Source: CAYZQE01 sp964480635
GTDB taxonomy: Bacteria > Pseudomonadota > Gammaproteobacteria > GCA-001735895
Length of the DNA: 17,356 bases
Reading direction: 5' to 3'
Assembly (NCBI GenBank): GCA_964480635.1
Contig: CAYZQE010000051.1
Location: 1-17,356, forward strand
The notes under the pieces are model-generated. The model was not told the origin of the DNA. It saw only the letters and a list, made by a program, of their open reading frames with translations, and made no database searches. Position 1 is the stretch's first letter. Each line of letters begins with the position of its first letter. Both the position numbers and the translations under genes were made by a program. Positions 13,358 to 17,356 of the stretch are shown here, one piece after another.

Positions 13358-15637
13358 TTAATTGCCTGCACGAATAAGCCCGCCTAATTCTTTATCATTA
13401 ATGGCTTCTACCAACATATTTCTTATATCGTCAGGGTCGGCTAATGCTAGGGCTTGCTCTAATAGCTCGCGTGCTTCTACCGTACTAAAATGTCTAATGA
13501 CTTGTTTTATTCGGCTAATACTGCCAACACTCATACTCAAGCTTTCGATACCTAAACCTAATAAAAGTAACATACCTAAAGGGTCACCCGCCATTTCGCC
13601 ACAGACACTCACCGGTGTATTTTGTTTTAATGCGCCTTGCACTATTTGTCGCATGGCTTTTAATACAGCAGGATGAAGGGCAGTATAGAGGTCAGCCACA
13701 TTTTCATTGTTTCGGTCAACGGCTAATAAATATTGGGTTAAATCATTGGTTCCAACTGAGACAAAATCGACCAATTGACAAAGCTCTTCAATTTGATACA
13801 CCGCCGCAGGCACTTCAATCATGACCCCTACTTTAGGAAAGGGGACATCTGCATTTAACTCGTCGTCTAATTCATTTTTAGCGCGATGAATCAATATTAA
13901 GGCATCGTCTAATTCAATGCGGTTAGTCACCATCGGTAATAATATATGTAGGTTTCCTAACCCCATATTGGCACGTAACATGGCTCGTACCTGAGTCATG
14001 AAAATTTCAGGATGGTCTAAGGTAATTCGAATGCCGCGCCAGCCTAAAAATGGGTTTTCTTCATTGATGGGGAAATAGCTTAACGGCTTATCGCCACCAA
14101 CATCCAGTGTTCTTAACACCACTGGTTTCCCTTTAAACAAGGATAACAGCTCGTGATATAACTCAAATTGCTCGGCTTCAGTTGGAAAACGGTCTCGTAT
14201 TTGAAAAGGTATTTCAGTACGGTACAAACCAATGCCATCAGCGCCCGCTAAAATTGAGGGTGACAAATCAGCCATCAAGCCCGAATTTACATATAATGAA
14301 ATATCAACTCCGTCGGTGGTCGTAGCTCGTTCATCCAGTAAGTCATCCAATTCGAGAAGAATTAAATCATCTTCATTAATAGCCTCTATTAATGAATCGA
14401 AAAGCTCTGGTTTAGGATCAATATAAACATGTCCATCATAACCATCAACAACAACTGTCTTGCCTTCTACGCCCCGCATGGGTAAGTTAGGCACGCCCAT
14501 AACCGCGGGAACACCTAAAGCATGCGCCAAAATAGCCACATGCGATGATTTAGACCCATGCCCTGACACAATTCCTTTTAAAACACCCGCCGGCACTCTC
14601 GCTAAATCGGTCACGCCTATATTATCGCCGATCAAAATAGTATCTTGAGGATAATTGAGCATCTCTTCTTTTGAATGCGTCATGCCTTTTGAGATGCGCT
14701 TGCCTAAATCTCGAACATCCTGCGCACGTTCGGCGAGATAAACATCATCCATCGAATCAAATATTTCGGCATGCGTCTCTATGGAGTTTCTCCATGCCAT
14801 TGGAGCCCACAGCCCATCTTCGATACCTTTTATGGTTTCTTCAATTAATGGTCCATTTTGCAACATTTGAATATAAACCGTAAATAAAGCTACTTCGGCT
14901 TCAGGTAAAGACTCGCGCATAATGTCAGCTTGTTCACTTAATTCAGCAATAACGGCATCGATTGCTTCATTAAAAACACGCGTTTCAACATCGACGCCAC
15001 GTGATTTTTTTTGTTGGCTTGCACTGATGTAATGATTTTCAAACAGCAGCACCGCGTTACCAATACTAATGCCGGGAGAACCCGAAGAGCCTATTAAATC
15101 AATAGAACCTCTAGATGTATTTAATTGCTGCTGTAAATCACCAGAATTTTTTGCCTGTAAAATGGCATTAGAGAGTCGACTTGCTAGCGTGGTTAAAAAA
15201 GCTTCGTGCTCATCGGTAAATTGGCCTAGTTTTTTTTGTACGACGATAACGCCAAGGACACGGCCATGCTCAACTATTGGCACGCCTAAAAATGCTAGGC
15301 AATCTTCTTCTACAATTTTTTCGACGGCCAAAAACTGCTTATGAAGGGGCGCATCAATGATATTTATTGACTCCGAACGCTCTGCGATACGCCCAACTAA
15401 CCCTTCACCAATTTTTAAACGTGCATGGTCAACAGCATCACGGGGGAAGCCTTTATTCGCTCTTAAAATTAAGTGTTTATGACCTTTGTCATCTTTTTGG
15501 ACGATATAAACAGAGCAAACTTCGGCCTGTAAAACATCACTAACTCGGCTGACTATAAGCTCTAGCGCGCTCGATAAGTTTTTAGCCAGTTCAACTTCAC
15601 GAACTATCTTTTTTAAAATTTGAACCGTCGATTTCAT
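13358..15637 (-). CDS. ptsP: Phosphoenolpyruvate-protein phosphotransferase PtsP (EI-Ntr)
   Basis: First enzyme of the nitrogen phosphotransferase chain; it autophosphorylates from PEP and passes phosphate to NPr (PtsO) and then PtsN. The 759 aa comprise an N-terminal GAF domain (about 15-165) that senses nitrogen status in enterobacteria, an N-terminal EI/HPr-binding domain (about 185-310), and a swivelling phosphohistidine domain with GSKSSHVAILAHALG (His366). The C-terminal PEP-binding barrel (about 410-720) includes GIGLYRTE, GTNDLTQY and the catalytic cysteine in VCGEMAGDP (Cys679). All catalytic residues are present. It begins 3 bp after rppH, a classic gammaproteobacterial operon. Confidence 0.97.
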   Translation of the reverse strand: MKSTVQILKKIVREVELAKNLSSALELIVSRVSDVLQAEVCSVYIVQKDDKGHKHLILRANKGFPRDAVDHARLKIGEGLVGRIAERSESINIIDAPLHKQFLAVEKIVEEDCLAFLGVPIVEHGRVLGVIVVQKKLGQFTDEHEAFLTTLASRLSNAILQAKNSGDLQQQLNTSRGSIDLIGSSGSPGISIGNAVLLFENHYISASQQKKSRGVDVETRVFNEAIDAVIAELSEQADIMRESLPEAEVALFTVYIQMLQNGPLIEETIKGIEDGLWAPMAWRNSIETHAEIFDSMDDVYLAERAQDVRDLGKRISKGMTHSKEEMLNYPQDTILIGDNIGVTDLARVPAGVLKGIVSGHGSKSSHVAILAHALGVPAVMGVPNLPMRGVEGKTVVVDGYDGHVYIDPKPELFDSLIEAINEDDLILLELDDLLDERATTTDGVDISLYVNSGLMADLSPSILAGADGIGLYRTEIPFQIRDRFPTEAEQFELYHELLSLFKGKPVVLRTLDVGGDKPLSYFPINEENPFLGWRGIRITLDHPEIFMTQVRAMLRANMGLGNLHILLPMVTNRIELDDALILIHRAKNELDDELNADVPFPKVGVMIEVPAAVYQIEELCQLVDFVSVGTNDLTQYLLAVDRNNENVADLYTALHPAVLKAMRQIVQGALKQNTPVSVCGEMAGDPLGMLLLLGLGIESLSMSVGSISRIKQVIRHFSTVEARELLEQALALADPDDIRNMLVEAINDKELGGLIRAGN

Positions 15638-15640
15638 TAT

Positions 15641-16123
15641 TTAACTGGCTTGAACCGGTAAAAACTTTTGTAACTCATTAAGTGCGCACTGATAAGCTCG
15701 TCGCTTAAAGCTCACCACTTGTTGACAAGGCAACCAATAATCAACCCATTTCCAGTCGTCAAACTCTGGTTTTTTACTCGCTGCTAAATCAACACTTGTC
15801 TCTTTGCTTTGCAACTGCAACAAAAACCACTTTTGTTTTTGGCCTATACAGACTGGTGAGGTATTGTGACGAATCATGCGCTTAGGTATTTTGTAGCGAT
15901 ACCAAGTTTCAGTTTCTTTAATTAAAGTCACGTGCTCTGCTTTTAAGCCCGTTTCTTCCCATAGCTCACGATACATTGCTTGCGTTGTATCTTCATTGGC
16001 ATCGACCCCACCTTGCGGAAATTGCCATGCATCTTGTTTTAGCCTTTTCGCCCACATAACCTGGCTTTTATCATTGCATATTATGATGCCAACATTAGCT
16101 CGGTAACCATCAATATCAATCAC
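15641..16123 (-). CDS. rppH: RNA 5'-pyrophosphohydrolase
   Basis: Nudix hydrolase that removes pyrophosphate from triphosphorylated mRNA 5' ends and so triggers RNase E decay. The 160-aa protein starts MIDIDGYRANVGIII, close to E. coli MIDDDGYRPNV. The complete Nudix box is GGVDANEDTTQAMYREL followed by WEETGL (38-60), matching G-x5-E-x7-REUxEExGU. The start is GTG at 16123, with GAGAG about 9 bases upstream. It leads the rppH-ptsP operon and is divergent from the HAD phosphatase gene. Confidence 0.96.
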   Translation of the reverse strand: MIDIDGYRANVGIIICNDKSQVMWAKRLKQDAWQFPQGGVDANEDTTQAMYRELWEETGLKAEHVTLIKETETWYRYKIPKRMIRHNTSPVCIGQKQKWFLLQLQSKETSVDLAASKKPEFDDWKWVDYWLPCQQVVSFKRRAYQCALNELQKFLPVQAS

Positions 16124-16158
16124 TTAGATATCTCTCTTAAATTAGTTTATCATCCTAT

Positions 16159-16177
16159 TTTTACACACTTTTACACA
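16159..16177 (+). repeat. Two tandem TTTTACACA units in the rppH-HAD gap
   Basis: TTTTACACA at 16159-16167 and 16169-16177, period 10, about one helical turn, just before the HAD start. It could be an operator with same-face half sites, or chance in AT-rich DNA. No Shine-Dalgarno is visible here. Confidence 0.45.
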
Positions 16178-16184
16178 TTTCACT

Positions 16185-16841
16185 ATGACACTAGCCATTT
16201 TTGACTTAGATCACACTTTAATTAATGAAGATAGCGACTATTTATGGGGTAAATACCTTGTCGACCACGAAATTGTCGAACCAGATTATTATAAAAAGAA
16301 AAACGAACAATTTTATGAAGATTACCAAACAGGTACTTTAGACATTGAAAAATACCTAGATTTTTCATTAAGGCCATTAACCGAACATTCGATGGAACAA
16401 CTTCATACTTGGCGGCAGCATTTTGTAGACACGGTTATCGAACCCGTTATTGCAAAAAAAACCCCTGAGCTCATTCAAAAGCACAAAGATGAAGGCCACA
16501 CGCTGATTATTGTGAGCGCTACCAACCGTTTTGTCACCGAACCCATTGCTAAGCTATTAGGCATTCAAAACTTACTGTCAACCGAACCAGAAGTTATTAA
16601 CCAACAATACACTGGGAAATACATCGGCATACCTACGTTTAAGGAAGGTAAAATAGAAGCGCTTAATGAATGGATGACTAAGACGGGTAATAATTTAGAA
16701 GGCAGCTATTTTTATAGTGACTCTATTAATGATTTACCATTATTAGAGTTAGTATCACATGCTATTGTTGTTAACCCAGATGATCGTTTAAATGCAATTG
16801 CACTAAAAAATAATTGGCAACACATGGATTTAAATAGCTAG
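16185..16841 (+). CDS. HAD-IB family phosphatase (SerB/HisN-like)
   Basis: A 218-aa haloacid dehalogenase-type phosphatase. Motif I is FDLDHTL (nucleophile Asp7, acid Asp9), motif II SATN (111-114), motif III Lys156 in FKEGK, and motif IV YSDSINDLP (Asp179, Asp183). The helical cap between motifs I and II (about 15-85) fits subclass IB, which includes phosphoserine phosphatases. The orthologous position next to rppH-ptsP in Pseudomonas holds a similar HAD protein for which a histidinol-phosphatase role has been reported as I recall; the substrate here is unproven. It has no clear Shine-Dalgarno. Confidence 0.9.
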   Translation: MTLAIFDLDHTLINEDSDYLWGKYLVDHEIVEPDYYKKKNEQFYEDYQTGTLDIEKYLDFSLRPLTEHSMEQLHTWRQHFVDTVIEPVIAKKTPELIQKHKDEGHTLIIVSATNRFVTEPIAKLLGIQNLLSTEPEVINQQYTGKYIGIPTFKEGKIEALNEWMTKTGNNLEGSYFYSDSINDLPLLELVSHAIVVNPDDRLNAIALKNNWQHMDLNS

Positions 16842-17163
16842 CCCTCTTTCTCAAAACACTGCAAAAAGAGTATTAAAGAGTTGCTAATACTGCTCTTCAA
16901 AATAAATAGCTCTTAATTCAAACTACCATCTGCATTTAAGCGCACAACGCACTTAACTTTTGTCGACCACTTTCTCTGTTAATTTAATGAGCTTACCTCA
17001 TCGTATAACACTTTAAAGTCAGATAGCATCGTCTAAAGGGACAAAGTTCCTAGTTGCGATAAGCCTGTATTGGTACTTTAGTATACCCATAGTTAGGAAC
17101 TATTTGCGTATGGTATAGCCTGTCAAATTTTAATTATATCAAATGGAAAACAGGTGAGTTTAA
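16842..17163. other. Noncoding stretch with hairpin and inverted repeats
   Basis: No convincing gene on either strand. An imperfect hairpin AAGAGTATTA / TAATACTGCTCTT lies at 16866-16897; on the minus strand it runs into TTTTT and might act as a weak terminator. Arms AGTTCCTA (17045-17052) and TAGGAACT (17094-17101) enclose the hyphenated palindrome TACT-TT-AGTA (17074-17083). This looks like the control region of the gene starting at 17164. Confidence 0.5.
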
Positions 17164-17325
17164 ATGAATAATTGGAAATCGAACGACATTTTAATATTTA
17201 AACAGCTTTGTGTCTGTTTTGTCCTTTTTTTATTCGCCCCGATCACTCAAGCGGCGTTCGACGGGTCAGCGCCCGTTGTTGACATTTACATACTTTCAAC
17301 GTTATCAGATACGCAGAATAGGTAA
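17164..17325 (+). CDS. Small secreted protein, 53 aa
   Basis: ATG at 17164 has AGGTGA 6 bases upstream. The product has a basic N-terminus, a hydrophobic core (LCVCFVLFLFAPITQA) and a signal-peptidase-like end at about residue 30. Only about 23 residues remain, AFDGSAPVVDIYILSTLSDT plus QNR. It ends 5 bases before another start codon, so it may be the first gene of an operon leaving the window. Good ribosome site and signal peptide support it; I recognise no family. It could also be the remnant of a longer gene. Confidence 0.55.
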   Translation: MNNWKSNDILIFKQLCVCFVLFLFAPITQAAFDGSAPVVDIYILSTLSDTQNR

Positions 17326-17330
17326 CGAGC

Positions 17331-17356
17331 ATGGATTTTCTAAGGTTTGTTTTATT
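17331..17356 (+). CDS. Start of a further gene, cut by the window edge
   Basis: ATG at 17331 reads MDFLRFVL to the edge. AGGTAACGAG just upstream provides a ribosome site overlapping the previous stop region. The hydrophobic beginning hints at a membrane or exported protein. Only eight codons are visible. Confidence 0.4.

Noticed and set aside
13345..13358. AGCTATAGCT palindrome after ptsP as a terminator or operator
   Set aside because: A short palindrome with no T run, and easily chance in AT-rich DNA.
17164..17356. A frameshifted single gene across 17320
   Set aside because: The shifted frame stays open to the edge, but an ATG at 17331 with its own ribosome site explains the layout as two genes; kept only as a possible check.
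1..17356. CRISPR arrays, insertion sequences, prophage or tRNA genes
   Set aside because: I saw no regularly spaced repeats, transposase or integrase motifs, or cloverleaf-forming sequence anywhere in the window.

Overview
This window looks like chromosomal backbone from an AT-rich gammaproteobacterium, probably marine or aquatic. I infer this from the gene order: tyrS divergent from an M23 peptidase-anmK pair, argC and erpA flanking a bactofilin, and a HAD phosphatase-rppH-ptsP block. I cannot name the genus. No phage, insertion sequence, CRISPR array or tRNA is visible.

Layout. Positions 1-60 carry a strong rRNA-type promoter on the minus strand, just past the tyrS stop and firing out of the window. 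Next are tyrS (minus) and, divergently, an M23 murein peptidase overlapping anmK. A small outer-membrane barrel gene follows, split by a 100-N gap whose two flanks are the same 55 bases. Removing the gap and one copy restores one 244-aa frame, so the gap is almost certainly an assembly artefact. A shared terminator separates it from the minus-strand run argC > DUF6776 > bactofilin > erpA. Divergent from argC is hemJ, with a 70-bp inverted repeat between them.

The most interesting part is 8168-11522. An ECF sigma factor with an apparent CTG start is followed by a cupin, ChrR-like protein that lacks the usual zinc motif. They face a convergent pair, a DUF4331 exported protein and a small lipoprotein. 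Similar promoter elements (TGCATC, 17-18 bp, CGTATTA) precede both the sigma gene and the DUF4331 gene, suggesting an autoregulated sigma factor that also drives the convergent unit. A textbook CRP-like palindrome lies further upstream of the DUF4331 gene.

The rest is a GDYXXLXY/DUF2157 membrane pair (minus), ptsP and rppH (minus, one operon) and a divergent HAD-IB phosphatase. A roughly 320-bp noncoding stretch with repeats then leads to a 53-aa secreted peptide gene and the first codons of another gene cut off by the window edge.
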